DNA of 64,000 nucleotides from Georgenia satyanarayanai (GTDB lineage Bacteria > Actinomycetota > Actinomycetes > Actinomycetales > Actinomycetaceae), in NCBI RefSeq assembly GCF_900116375.1, contig NZ_UETB01000001.1:689802-753801 (forward strand). Direction: 5' to 3'. This document shows, piece by piece, positions 41,221 to 49,711 of this stretch. Made by a program: the position numbers and the translations under genes. Numbering within the stretch: position 1 is the first letter of the stretch; each line of letters begins with the position of its first letter. The notes under the pieces are model-generated. The model was not told the origin of the DNA and searched no databases. It saw nothing but the letters and a program-made list of their open reading frames with translations.

Positions 41221-43971
41221 ATGCGCGACCTGGTCGGCCGTACGGCCGAGCTGGACCTCCTGCGCACCGAGGTGGGCGGCGCGGCGCAGAGGGTCGGTGT
41301 GTTCCTGCACGGTCCACCGGGCATCGGGAAGACCGCACTCCTCAGGTGTGCGCAGGAGCTCGCGCACGACACCGGCATGACGACGCTCGAGTGCGCGGGC
41401 GCGGCCTCGGAGGCACACGTCCCGTACGCCGGTCTGCACCAGCTGCTCCAGCCGCTGCTCGGGGACGTGCCCGACGGCGACCACCGGTTCACGCTCCTGC
41501 GCCGCTCGGTCGGCGCTCTGGACGCCGCGGCCGACGCACCGGATCCCGTCGCCGTCGCCCTCGCCACGCTCGGACTGCTTCGCGCCGCCGCTGCGACGAG
41601 GCCCCTCCTGCTGGCGGTCGACGACGTCCACTGGCTCGACCCGTCCACCGTGCGCGTGCTCGCGTTCGTCGCCCGCCGCATTCGCGGCGACCCCGTGCTC
41701 CTCGTGTGCACGAGCCGGGTGCCGCCGGAGAGCGCCCTCACCGACGTGCTCTTCCGGACGGTCGCGCTGGAGCCGCTCGATGGACCGGGGGCCCTGTCGC
41801 TCGTCCGGGCGCATGCGCCCGACCTCCCTCCGGCCCTGCGCGACCGGCTGCTCCGCGAGGCGGAGGGGAACCCGCTGGCGCTCGTCGAGCTCGCCCGCGC
41901 CTGGCGACGCATCCCCGGTGGCACGGTCGTCACCGACCCCCTGCCCCTCACTGACCGGCTCGAGACCGTCTTCGCCGACCGGGTGGCTGCGCTCCCCGCC
42001 GTCGGGCAGGACCTGCTCCTGCTCGCGTCCCTCACCCAGCGGACTCGGGGCGCATCGGGGACGGGCACGGTCACCGAGCTGATCACCGCGGCGCGCCACC
42101 TCGGCCACGCCGCGGCCGCGGCAGCGGACCTGGAGCCCGCAGAAGCCGCCGACCTCCTCGACGTGCGCGTGCCCGGCGTCCACTTCCGCCACCCGCTCAT
42201 CCGCTCCGCGGTCGCGCGCACGGCGGGGGAGAGCCGGCGCCGGGGCGGTCATGCCGCCCTCGCGCGGTCGGCGACGGACCCGGACCGCGCCGTCTGGCAC
42301 CGCGCGTGTGCCGCGACGGAGCCCGACGAGGAGGTGGCTGCCGCGCTCGAACGCTGCGCCGACCGGGTGCGCCGCCGCGGCGCCGTCAGGGAGTCCGTCG
42401 AGATGCTCGAGCGATCGGCCGCGCTCACCCCAGACCCAGCCACCCGTGGTGGTCGGCTCGTCACCGCGGCCGACCACGCCGCCGACCTCGGGCACGAGGA
42501 GGCGGTGGACCGTCTCCTGGCCGAGGCCCACGAGCTGCCACTGACTGAGGTGGACCGCGCGCGGGCCGAGTGGCGTCGCTACCGCCCCCCGGAGGTGATC
42601 GGCGACTACACGCGTATGCGTGAGCTCGTCACCGCCCTCGCCCGGCTCCACGCGGCAGGCCGGCAGGACACCGCGCTCGACGCCCTCGCACCGGCTGCTG
42701 AGATCGCCTACTGGCGTGGGATCGAGCCGCGGTGCCGTGACCTGTTCTGCGGCGCCGTCGAGGGCCTGGTCGCGGCGCCCGACCCGCGCGTCCTCACCGC
42801 CCTCGCGCTGTCGGCCCCCGTCTCGCAGGCGAGGAGGGTGCGGGCGGGGATCGCCGCCCTCGGCGTCCACACCGTCGACGACGCCGAGACGCTCGCTCTC
42901 GTCGGACGGGCGGCGGCGGTGGTCGGGGACGCCGAGGCAGCAACGGCCCTTCTCCTCAGATCCGTCGAAGGGCTGCGGCAGCAGGGTCGTCTGGGCATGC
43001 TCACGACGGCGAACGCCACGCTCGCATGGACCTGCTGGCACCTCGGGAGGTGGGAGGAGGCGGCCACAGCGGCCCGCGACGCCCGCCAGAGCGGGCTGGA
43101 GCGAGGGCGTGCGCGCGTCGCCGCCGAGGTGATGAGCTCGGCACTCGACGCGGTTCGTGCCGACCCCGGCGCCGCGCTGGACCGGTGCACGCGGGTCGAC
43201 GGCGCCCTCTCCGCCACGCCCTCGGCCACGCTCCGCGAGATGTCGGCATTCGCCCGCACGACGGCGCTGCTCGTCCTCGGTCGGGACCAGGAGGCCTGGG
43301 ACGTCATCCAGGAGCGCTTCACGAGCACCGACACCAGGCCGCTCGCGGAGTCGGTGACGAGCATCCAGCACGGCACCCTGCCCGTGTACGTGGACGCCGC
43401 GGCCCGTGTCGGTGCCGTCGCCGACGCCCGTGCGGTCGTCGCCCGGTTTGCGGGCGGTGGCGCGGACTCACCGCTGCTGACCGCGTCCCTCGTGTACTCC
43501 CGCGCGGTCCTGGCCGCGCCGGAGGCTGCCGAGTCACTGCACCGGGCAGCGGTCGACGCGCTGGCCGGCTGGCCGTTCCTCCGTGCCCGCGTGCGGCTCT
43601 CCCTCGGGCGCCTGCTGCGCCGCGAGCGGCGGGTGACCGAGTCCCGGCCACACCTGCGGGCTGCGCGAGACAGCTTCGACACCCTGGGGGCACTGGCATG
43701 GGCCGCCGCGGCGCGGCGTGAGCTGCGCGCTGCGGGCGAGGCCGACGGCCACGACGCCTCGACCGGCGCACCACTCCTCACGGCGCAGGAGCAGCTCATC
43801 GCCGCGCTGGCTGCCCAGGGGCTGACGAACCGGGAGATCGGAGCGCGCCTCTACCTCTCGCCTCGCACGGTCGGGTCGCACCTGTACCACCTGTTCCCCA
43901 AGCTCGGGGTGACGTCGCGCGCGCAGCTCGGCCAGGTCATGCCGTCAGTCGACCGGCGGCCGCTCCCGTAG
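41221..43971 (+). CDS. Large LuxR-family (LAL-type) ATP-binding transcriptional regulator
   Basis: A 916-residue LAL regulator. The STAND-type ATPase domain has Walker A GPPGIGKT at 31-38 and Walker B LLLAVDDVHWLD near 129-140. A long alpha-helical repeat region follows. The C-terminal LuxR/GerE helix-turn-helix reads LTAQEQLIAALAAQGLTNREIGARLYLSPRTVGSHLYHLFPKLG. Such regulators respond to small-molecule ligands and activate adjacent genes. The ATG at 41221 is chosen because the P-loop domain begins at once; the long upstream frame is antisense to the hydrolases. Likely target: the divergent hydrolase pair. Confidence 0.9.
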   Translation: MRDLVGRTAELDLLRTEVGGAAQRVGVFLHGPPGIGKTALLRCAQELAHDTGMTTLECAGAASEAHVPYAGLHQLLQPLLGDVPDGDHRFTLLRRSVGALDAAADAPDPVAVALATLGLLRAAAATRPLLLAVDDVHWLDPSTVRVLAFVARRIRGDPVLLVCTSRVPPESALTDVLFRTVALEPLDGPGALSLVRAHAPDLPPALRDRLLREAEGNPLALVELARAWRRIPGGTVVTDPLPLTDRLETVFADRVAALPAVGQDLLLLASLTQRTRGASGTGTVTELITAARHLGHAAAAAADLEPAEAADLLDVRVPGVHFRHPLIRSAVARTAGESRRRGGHAALARSATDPDRAVWHRACAATEPDEEVAAALERCADRVRRRGAVRESVEMLERSAALTPDPATRGGRLVTAADHAADLGHEEAVDRLLAEAHELPLTEVDRARAEWRRYRPPEVIGDYTRMRELVTALARLHAAGRQDTALDALAPAAEIAYWRGIEPRCRDLFCGAVEGLVAAPDPRVLTALALSAPVSQARRVRAGIAALGVHTVDDAETLALVGRAAAVVGDAEAATALLLRSVEGLRQQGRLGMLTTANATLAWTCWHLGRWEEAATAARDARQSGLERGRARVAAEVMSSALDAVRADPGAALDRCTRVDGALSATPSATLREMSAFARTTALLVLGRDQEAWDVIQERFTSTDTRPLAESVTSIQHGTLPVYVDAAARVGAVADARAVVARFAGGGADSPLLTASLVYSRAVLAAPEAAESLHRAAVDALAGWPFLRARVRLSLGRLLRRERRVTESRPHLRAARDSFDTLGALAWAAAARRELRAAGEADGHDASTGAPLLTAQEQLIAALAAQGLTNREIGARLYLSPRTVGSHLYHLFPKLGVTSRAQLGQVMPSVDRRPLP

Positions 43972-44008
43972 TCACCGGGGGCCGGCAGCACCTGCGCGAC
44001 CTCGTTCC

Positions 44009-44659
44009 TCAGCCGGCAACCCCGGTCCGGTACGCCCAGACGGCAGTCTGCAGCCGGTCTCGCGTGCCGAGCTTCGTCATCGCACGCCCGAGGTGCGACT
44101 TCACGGTGGACGGCTCGACGTACAGCGCCGCGGCGATCTCGACGTTCGACATCCCCTCCGCGAGCAGCCGGACGATGTCGCGCTCCCGTGGGGTGAGCAC
44201 GCCGGCGGCCTCGTCGGGGTCCGGGGCCGGGCGGCGGCGGGCGAACTCGGTGATGACCCGGCGGGTGACCGCCTGGTCGATCGTGCCCTCTCCTCGTGCG
44301 AGGCGGCGGATCGCGTCGGCGATCTCCTCGGGGTCGGAGTCCTTGAGGACGAAGCCGCCCGCGCCGGCCTCGAGGGCGCCGAAGACGTACTCGTCGAGGT
44401 CGAAGGTGGTGATGACGAGGACGGCGGGCAGGTCACCCGTGCGCTCGGCGACGATCTGCCGGGTCGCGGCGAGCCCGTCCCCGCCGGGCATGCGCACGTC
44501 CATGCAGACGACGTCGGGACCCGTGCGGCGCACCATCGTCACCGCCTCCGGTCCGCTGGATGCCTCACCGACGATCTCGATGTCCCCGGCGTCCTCCAGC
44601 AGCACCCGGAACCCGGCGCGCACCACGAGCTGGTCGTCCACCAGCGCCACCCGGATCAT
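44009..44659 (-). CDS. Response regulator, NarL/LuxR type
   Basis: A 216-residue response regulator. VALVDDQLVVRAGFRVLLE opens the receiver, the phospho-acceptor is D54 in DVVCMDVRMPGG and the conserved Lys is in FVLKDSDPEE. The C-terminal LuxR helix-turn-helix is LTPRERDIVRLLAEGMSNVEIAAALYVEPSTVKSHLGR. The ATG overlaps the stop of the partner kinase (ATGA), so they form one unit downstream of the beta-lactamase-fold gene. Confidence 0.93.
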   Translation of the reverse strand: MIRVALVDDQLVVRAGFRVLLEDAGDIEIVGEASSGPEAVTMVRRTGPDVVCMDVRMPGGDGLAATRQIVAERTGDLPAVLVITTFDLDEYVFGALEAGAGGFVLKDSDPEEIADAIRRLARGEGTIDQAVTRRVITEFARRRPAPDPDEAAGVLTPRERDIVRLLAEGMSNVEIAAALYVEPSTVKSHLGRAMTKLGTRDRLQTAVWAYRTGVAG

Positions 44660-45906
44660 CGCTCTCCCTCAGTCTCGGTGACGGGGACGTGCAGCCGCAC
44701 GCGCCACCCGCCGTTCTCGGTCGGGCCCGCCTCGAGGACGCCGCCCACCAGCGCCGCGCGCTCGCGCATGACGGCCAGCCCGGTGCCGCCGTGCTGTCCC
44801 GTCGGGTGGGCGGCTCCCTGCGCGGCGGGACCGTTGTCGACCTCGAGCACGACACCCGTCGGCTGGTGAACCACCCGCACCCGGACGGGCGCGCCCGGGG
44901 CGTGCTGCCTCGCGTTCGTCACCGACTGCTGCGCCACCCGGTAGACCGACACGTCGGCGAGCGGGGGGAGCGGTGACGGCGACCCCTCCTCCTCGAGCCG
45001 GACGTCGCCACCGAGCTCCCGCGCGGCCCGGACGAGGTCGCCCAGCGCGCCCACACCGGGAACGGGGCTCAGCGGGTCGCCGTCGTCGTCACGCAGCAGC
45101 CCGACCACCTGCCGGAGGTTGTCGAGCGTCTCCCGACCCTGGTCGCGCAGCCACACCGCACCGGCACGCGCCGCCTCAGGGTCGCGGTCGACGAGCCGCT
45201 CCACCGCGGCGGCCTGGACGACCATGCCCGAGAGGTGGTGGGCCGCGACGTCGTGCAGCTCGCGGGCGAGGCGCGCCCGCTCCTCGCCGACGGCGGCCTG
45301 CACCCGCGCGTCGCGCTCCTGCTCGAGCCGGGTGGCCCGCTCCTCGAGGAGCCACAGGCGCTCCTGGCGCGCGGCCAGGTACAGGCCGAACAGCAGGGAC
45401 GCGCCCCACAGCAGCACCGGGGACACGGCGTTCTGCAGGAGCACGTCCGTGCCGGCCCCGCGCACCGCGGACACCAGGGTGGCGCCTACCGTCTCGACGA
45501 CGACGGCGCCACCCACCAGCCGCAGCGCCCGGCCCAGCGGGAGGTGCGTCCCCGCCGTCACGGCGACGACGGCCGCCGTGATCGTCCGCACGGACAGGTC
45601 CGGGGCGAGAGCGACGAGGGCGACCTGTGTCGCGACGACCGCCACGACACAGGCGACGAGCGCCACGCGCCGCACCGCCAGCGCCAGGGACTGGACGACG
45701 ACGAGCACGAGGAGCCACGGAGCGGTGGACGAGGGGGGCGCCGCGTCGGCGGGAACGAGCTCGATCGTCGCGGCGGCGATGAGAACCATGACCACCGCCA
45801 CGACGGCGGCGAGCGCCGTGTCCCGTGCGAGGGGGCCGTGGAGCCTGAGCCGCGAGAGCCGCGCGTCCCACCACGTCCCGGCGCTCGTGACCGGGGTGGT
45901 GTCCAT
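44656..45906 (-). CDS. Sensor histidine kinase, NarL/DesK type
   Basis: A 416-residue kinase. About five or six membrane helices fill residues 30-180, then a coiled linker and HisKA_3 domain with H218 in RELHDVAAHHLSGMVVQAA, and a HATPase_c domain (YRVAQQSVTNARQHAPG, GGTGLAVMRERAALVGG). Like its 33-kb paralogue it lacks an extracellular sensor. The ATG at 45906 follows GGGAGG 10 bases upstream; an earlier ATG 24 bases upstream is possible. It lies 27 bases after the beta-lactamase-fold gene. Confidence 0.9.
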   Translation of the reverse strand: MDTTPVTSAGTWWDARLSRLRLHGPLARDTALAAVVAVVMVLIAAATIELVPADAAPPSSTAPWLLVLVVVQSLALAVRRVALVACVVAVVATQVALVALAPDLSVRTITAAVVAVTAGTHLPLGRALRLVGGAVVVETVGATLVSAVRGAGTDVLLQNAVSPVLLWGASLLFGLYLAARQERLWLLEERATRLEQERDARVQAAVGEERARLARELHDVAAHHLSGMVVQAAAVERLVDRDPEAARAGAVWLRDQGRETLDNLRQVVGLLRDDDGDPLSPVPGVGALGDLVRAARELGGDVRLEEEGSPSPLPPLADVSVYRVAQQSVTNARQHAPGAPVRVRVVHQPTGVVLEVDNGPAAQGAAHPTGQHGGTGLAVMRERAALVGGVLEAGPTENGGWRVRLHVPVTETEGER

Positions 45907-45933
45907 GGTCGCCAAGCCTCCCACGCCCACCGG

Positions 45934-47943
45934 TCAGTACGTGATGTCGGGGGAGAGCAGCAGCAGCTGGTTCACCGCCATCGACGTCGCGGCGAAGGCG
46001 AGGAGCAGCACGCTCGCGGTACCGATCCGGACCCACCCGGTGCGCGCCCGCACCTCGGCGACCACCCGCCACCCCGCGGCGAGCAGACCGAGCACCCCGA
46101 CCGCGGTGGTCACCTGCACGGCCCGGACGAGGAGCTCCGGCACCGGCTGGAGGTTCATCACGGCGATGAGGACGTACGCCCACCCGGCCAGCGCGACGAC
46201 GGTGACGACGGCCGCCAAGCGCGTCAGCCGGCGGGGCAGCCGGACGGGAGCCGGTGCGCCCGCGGCCTCCCGCGGTCCGGGCGCTGCCCCGTCGTTGCCG
46301 ACGGCGGCGGTGCGGCGACGGGCACGGACGCGTCGCATGGCCGCACCGACCGGCCACGCCAGGGCGGTGAGCAGGAGCACCGCCGCGCCACCGGCGAGCG
46401 CGGGGATGCTGGCGGAGCGCGCGGCCCCGACCGGGACCATCGACATCGCGGAGTCGTGCCCGATCATCTCGACCTGCCCGGCGTCGTCGGCCCGGACCGT
46501 GAGGACACGGTGCCCGCCGACCTGCTGGTAGACCCACGGCTCGATCTCCGTGTACTCCGCCGCCCCCAGCTGCCCCGGCCCCGGGGTGAACCGGACGCGA
46601 TCGCCGTCCACGACCACCGCGCGGGTGGGCTGGAGGGGACCGGTGGCGGTGAGGAAGGTGGAGTGGAAGCCACGGGTCGACTCGTACGCGCCGGCCAGCG
46701 CCTGCGCGTGCTCCTCGCGGACGTCGGCGGGGACGGTGCTCTCGGTGGCGCCGGGGCCGGGGTAGTACCGGTCGGCGAAGGCGTCGAGCAGCTCGTCCCG
46801 CAGCAGGTACGCGGCGCCGTCGGTGCCGGTGCTGCTGAGCGAGAGGTACAGGCCGGTGCCGTCGTCGGGCCACAGCTGCAGGTGGGAGTGGAACGCGGTG
46901 GTGTCACCGCCGTGGCCCACCACGCGGTGGCCGTGGCGGGACTCGTCGAACCAGCCCAGGCCCATGCGCGGTCCCTGGGCGAGGATGCCGAGCGCGTCGG
47001 CGTCCAGCGCCGGCTCCATCATGAGGGCGCGGGTGGCGGGGGAGAGGATCTCCTGGTCGCCCGCGGGGTGGCCCAGGTGCGCGAGCATGAAGCGCGCCAT
47101 GTCGGTCGCCGTGCCGCTCAGCGCGCCCGCCGGGGGCTGACCGACGACCTCGAAGGGCAGCGGGTCCTCCTCGGCCGTCGGGTAGCCGAGCGCGACGTCC
47201 GCGGCGAGGTGGTCCGGCAGCGGCTGCGCGAAGGACGACGACGTCATGCCCGCGGGCTCCAGCACGTGCGCGGCAACGTACTCCTCGAAGGGCATGCCGC
47301 TCACCGCCTCGACGACGTACCCGGCGAGGGCGTTGCCGTAGTTCGAGTACGCCGGGGTGGTGCCCGGCTCGAAGACCTGCTCCGGCGGGTCGGTGACGAG
47401 AGAGTCGCGGAGGTCCGGTGTCGTGTCCGTACCGATGAGGCCGGTGATGCGCTCCTCGAAGCCGGGCGTGTGGGTGAGCAGGTGCCGCAGCGTGACGGGG
47501 TGCTGCAGGCCGAGGTCCAGGCCGGTGTACTGCTCGACGTCGGTGTCCAGGTCCACCTCGCCGCTCTCGACGAGCTGCATGACCGCCGTCGCCGTGAAGA
47601 GCTTGGAGACCGAGCCGACCCGGAAGAGCGTGCGGTCCGGGTCGACGGGCATCCCGGCGTCGACGTCCGCCTCTCCGAACCCGCGGGAGGTGACGATCTC
47701 GCCGTCGTGCACGACGGCGACGGTCGCGCCGGCGATGTTGCCCTCCTCGAGGGCGGCAGGGAGCGTCTGGTCGAGCCAGGCGTCGACGTCGGAGCGCTCG
47801 AGCGGGGCGGCGGACGCCCCCGGCTGCTCGGGAGACGGGGGCGTGGCCTCGGGGGCGGTGCCGCACGCCGCGAGGGTGGCGGCGACGCCCGCGAGCGCGA
47901 GTGCGATCCGCTGGGCGGTGCCGTGACGGGTCTGCGTGGGCAT
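45934..47943 (-). CDS. Beta-lactamase-fold lipoprotein with C-terminal membrane helices
   Basis: A 669-residue serine beta-lactamase-family protein. The signal ends in the lipobox LAAC (Cys27). The active site shows SVSK at 111-114, YSN at 199-201 and HGGD at 344-347, so it is probably active. Residues from about 500 carry four membrane helices. Such proteins (PBP4*/FmtA-like) act as D-amino-acid esterases, DD-peptidases or hydrolases of other D-substrates. It is upstream of, and in line with, a two-component pair, suggesting regulated response to cell-wall stress. The substrate is not evident. Confidence 0.88.
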   Translation of the reverse strand: MPTQTRHGTAQRIALALAGVAATLAACGTAPEATPPSPEQPGASAAPLERSDVDAWLDQTLPAALEEGNIAGATVAVVHDGEIVTSRGFGEADVDAGMPVDPDRTLFRVGSVSKLFTATAVMQLVESGEVDLDTDVEQYTGLDLGLQHPVTLRHLLTHTPGFEERITGLIGTDTTPDLRDSLVTDPPEQVFEPGTTPAYSNYGNALAGYVVEAVSGMPFEEYVAAHVLEPAGMTSSSFAQPLPDHLAADVALGYPTAEEDPLPFEVVGQPPAGALSGTATDMARFMLAHLGHPAGDQEILSPATRALMMEPALDADALGILAQGPRMGLGWFDESRHGHRVVGHGGDTTAFHSHLQLWPDDGTGLYLSLSSTGTDGAAYLLRDELLDAFADRYYPGPGATESTVPADVREEHAQALAGAYESTRGFHSTFLTATGPLQPTRAVVVDGDRVRFTPGPGQLGAAEYTEIEPWVYQQVGGHRVLTVRADDAGQVEMIGHDSAMSMVPVGAARSASIPALAGGAAVLLLTALAWPVGAAMRRVRARRRTAAVGNDGAAPGPREAAGAPAPVRLPRRLTRLAAVVTVVALAGWAYVLIAVMNLQPVPELLVRAVQVTTAVGVLGLLAAGWRVVAEVRARTGWVRIGTASVLLLAFAATSMAVNQLLLLSPDITY

Positions 47944-47965
47944 GGTGTCCTCCTACTGCCGCGAG

Positions 47966-47986
47966 CGCCCCGGCGGCTCCGGGGCG
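47966..47986 (-). other. Hairpin in the leader of the beta-lactamase-fold gene
   Basis: An 8-bp stem (47966-47973 pairing with 47979-47986) with a 5-base loop lies 23 bases before the ATG of the minus-strand gene. It could influence translation or be incidental; the evidence is only the perfect stem. Confidence 0.4.
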
Positions 47987-48140
47987 TCAGGCTCGCGACT
48001 TGTTCCCAGGCTGGCCGGTGGCGCTGCGCGGACGCTTCGGCCGCAGTGGGGCACGCGGTGCCGACCTTTGGGGGAAGGGCGCCTCCTCCTCAGGGCCGCT
48101 CGAGGTGAGCGGCGCCCGCGGCGACAGTCCGGCCGCTGAG

Positions 48141-48157
48141 CTCACACGCGGCTCACA
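48141..48157. promoter_or_regulatory. Direct CTCACA repeat, candidate OmpR-type regulator site
   Basis: CTCACA at 48141-48146 is repeated at 48152-48157, an 11-base period, as expected for an OmpR/PhoB-type dimer. It lies 77 bases before the DUF4956 start. A related CACAG pair with the same spacing lies before the adjacent response regulator gene. Function is inferred. Confidence 0.5.
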
Positions 48158-48233
48158 GGATCGTCAAAGCACCGGCGAAGCCGGCGGTGGCGGAATGGGA
48201 GCTGTCCAGTTCCCAGCGCACCCAGGAGCCCCC

Positions 48234-48914
48234 GTGCCGAACCTGCTGCTCGTCCTCGCCGACGTCGTCGCCGTCGTCCTGCTGACCTTCGCCCTCTACC
48301 TGCCCCGGCACCGTCGACGTGACCTCGCCGTCGCCTACCTCGGCGTCAACGTCGGCGTCCTCGCCGTCGCCGCGGCCCTGTCCTCGAGCACGGTCGGAGC
48401 CGGCCTCGGCCTCGGACTGTTCGGCGTGCTGTCGATCATCCGCCTGCGCTCGAGCGAGCTGTCCCAGCGCGAGGTCGCCTACTACTTCTCCGCCCTCGCC
48501 CTCGGGCTGCTCGGCGGGCTCACCGTCACCACTCCCGCCGTCAGCATCGCCTTCATGGGCCTCGTCGTCGCGGTCATGTACGTCGGCGACCACCCGCGTC
48601 TGCTGCCGCGCCTCCGCTCCCAGACGGTGCTGCTCGACCGCGCGATCAACCGCGAGGACGAGCTCGCCGCCCACCTCGCCGACCTTGTCGGCGGGCGGGT
48701 GCACTCGGCCAGCGTCCAGCGCCTCGACCTCGTCAACGACACCACCCTCGTCGACGTCCGGTACAGCGTCCCCTCGTCTCGACGGCGCAGGTCTGTCGAC
48801 GACGACCTCGCGGCACCGGCCCGTGAGTCGCACGCGTCGACCGCCCTCGCCTCGCGTCCTGCTGCGAGCCTTCGCACGGCAGCCCTCGCCGCCACGGCAC
48901 CGGTGACCCGATGA
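48234..48914 (+). CDS. DUF4956 membrane protein
   Basis: A 226-residue protein with the DUF4956 domain. Four helices are visible: LLLVLADVVAVVLLTFALYL, LAVAYLGVNVGVLAVAAAL, VGAGLGLGLFGVLSIIRLRS and YYFSALALGLLGGLTVTTPA with VSIAFMGLVVAVMYVG. A soluble C-terminal domain follows. DUF4956 proteins are repeatedly found beside VTC-domain polyphosphate polymerases and CotH or Cthe_2159-type surface proteins, as here. The GTG at 48234 follows CAGGAG at 48222-48227; an in-frame ATG at 48195 is an alternative. It overlaps the VTC gene by 4 bases. Confidence 0.85.
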   Translation: MPNLLLVLADVVAVVLLTFALYLPRHRRRDLAVAYLGVNVGVLAVAAALSSSTVGAGLGLGLFGVLSIIRLRSSELSQREVAYYFSALALGLLGGLTVTTPAVSIAFMGLVVAVMYVGDHPRLLPRLRSQTVLLDRAINREDELAAHLADLVGGRVHSASVQRLDLVNDTTLVDVRYSVPSSRRRRSVDDDLAAPARESHASTALASRPAASLRTAALAATAPVTR

Positions 48915-49693
48915 GCACCATCGACCTCGCGCTGCCGCTCGACCGGCTCACCGCCGTCGGCCTCGACGACCTCAACTCGCGGGCAGCCCGCCTCACCCGG
49001 GTGGATCGCAAGTACCTCCTGCCCCTCGACGACGTTGCCACCCTGCTGGCAGACCTCCCAGTCGCCGTCGCCGCGCTCGAGATCGACGGGCGGCGCACCT
49101 TCGGGTACGAGTCGGAGTACCTCGACACCCCGGAACTAAACTCCTTCGCGCTCACCGCCCGCCGCAGGCGCAGGCGGTACAAGGTCCGCACGCGCACCTA
49201 CCTCGACACCGGTGAGAGCTGGCTGGAGGTCAAGACCCGCGGTCCCCGCGGCACGAGCGTCAAGGTCCGTCGCCAGCGCGGGAGCGGAGCAGCGTCCCGG
49301 CTCACCAGTGCCGAGCGCTACTTCGTCGCCGACACACTGCGCGACGCGGGCGTCGACCCGGCACCGGTCCCGTCCCTCGCGCCCGTGCTCCTGACCCGCT
49401 ACCGCCGGGCCACGCTCCACCTCCCCGACGACGACGCCCGCGCCACCATCGACACGAATCTGGCGTGGACAGACGCGGACGGTCACCACCGCGACGCCCC
49501 CGACATCGCCGTCGTCGAGACGAAGACGGCGTCCACCGCGTCCGCGGTCGACCGGCTCCTGTGGGCACACGGGCACCGTCCGACGGCGGTCTCCAAGTTC
49601 GCCACGGGCCTCGCCCTGCTCCACCCCGACCTCCCCGCCAACCGGTGGCACCGGACGGTCCGCCGTCTCGACGACGCCCACCGCCCCCACTGA
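48911..49693 (+). CDS. VTC-domain protein (polyphosphate polymerase-like)
   Basis: A 260-residue VTC/TTM-type domain protein. Basic and acidic tunnel residues typical of the family are seen: RVDRKYLLP (R33, K34), YESEYLDTPELNSF, the RRRRRRYKVRTRTYL strand, WLEVKTRG and the terminal VVETKTAST and VSKFATGLALL motifs. Yeast Vtc4 makes polyphosphate from ATP; bacterial members are poorly characterised and may act on nucleotides or phosphorylated surface polymers. The ATGA overlap with DUF4956 and the 18-base gap to the lipoprotein gene show a three-gene unit. Confidence 0.85.
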   Translation: MSTIDLALPLDRLTAVGLDDLNSRAARLTRVDRKYLLPLDDVATLLADLPVAVAALEIDGRRTFGYESEYLDTPELNSFALTARRRRRRYKVRTRTYLDTGESWLEVKTRGPRGTSVKVRRQRGSGAASRLTSAERYFVADTLRDAGVDPAPVPSLAPVLLTRYRRATLHLPDDDARATIDTNLAWTDADGHHRDAPDIAVVETKTASTASAVDRLLWAHGHRPTAVSKFATGLALLHPDLPANRWHRTVRRLDDAHRPH

Positions 49694-49711
49694 CCCGAGA
49701 GAGACACCACC

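Noticed and set aside
45235-48108. Long + strand frame of 957 residues opposite the kinase and beta-lactamase-fold genes
   Set aside because: Arg/Gly/His-rich shadow without motifs; the minus-strand genes have complete active sites.
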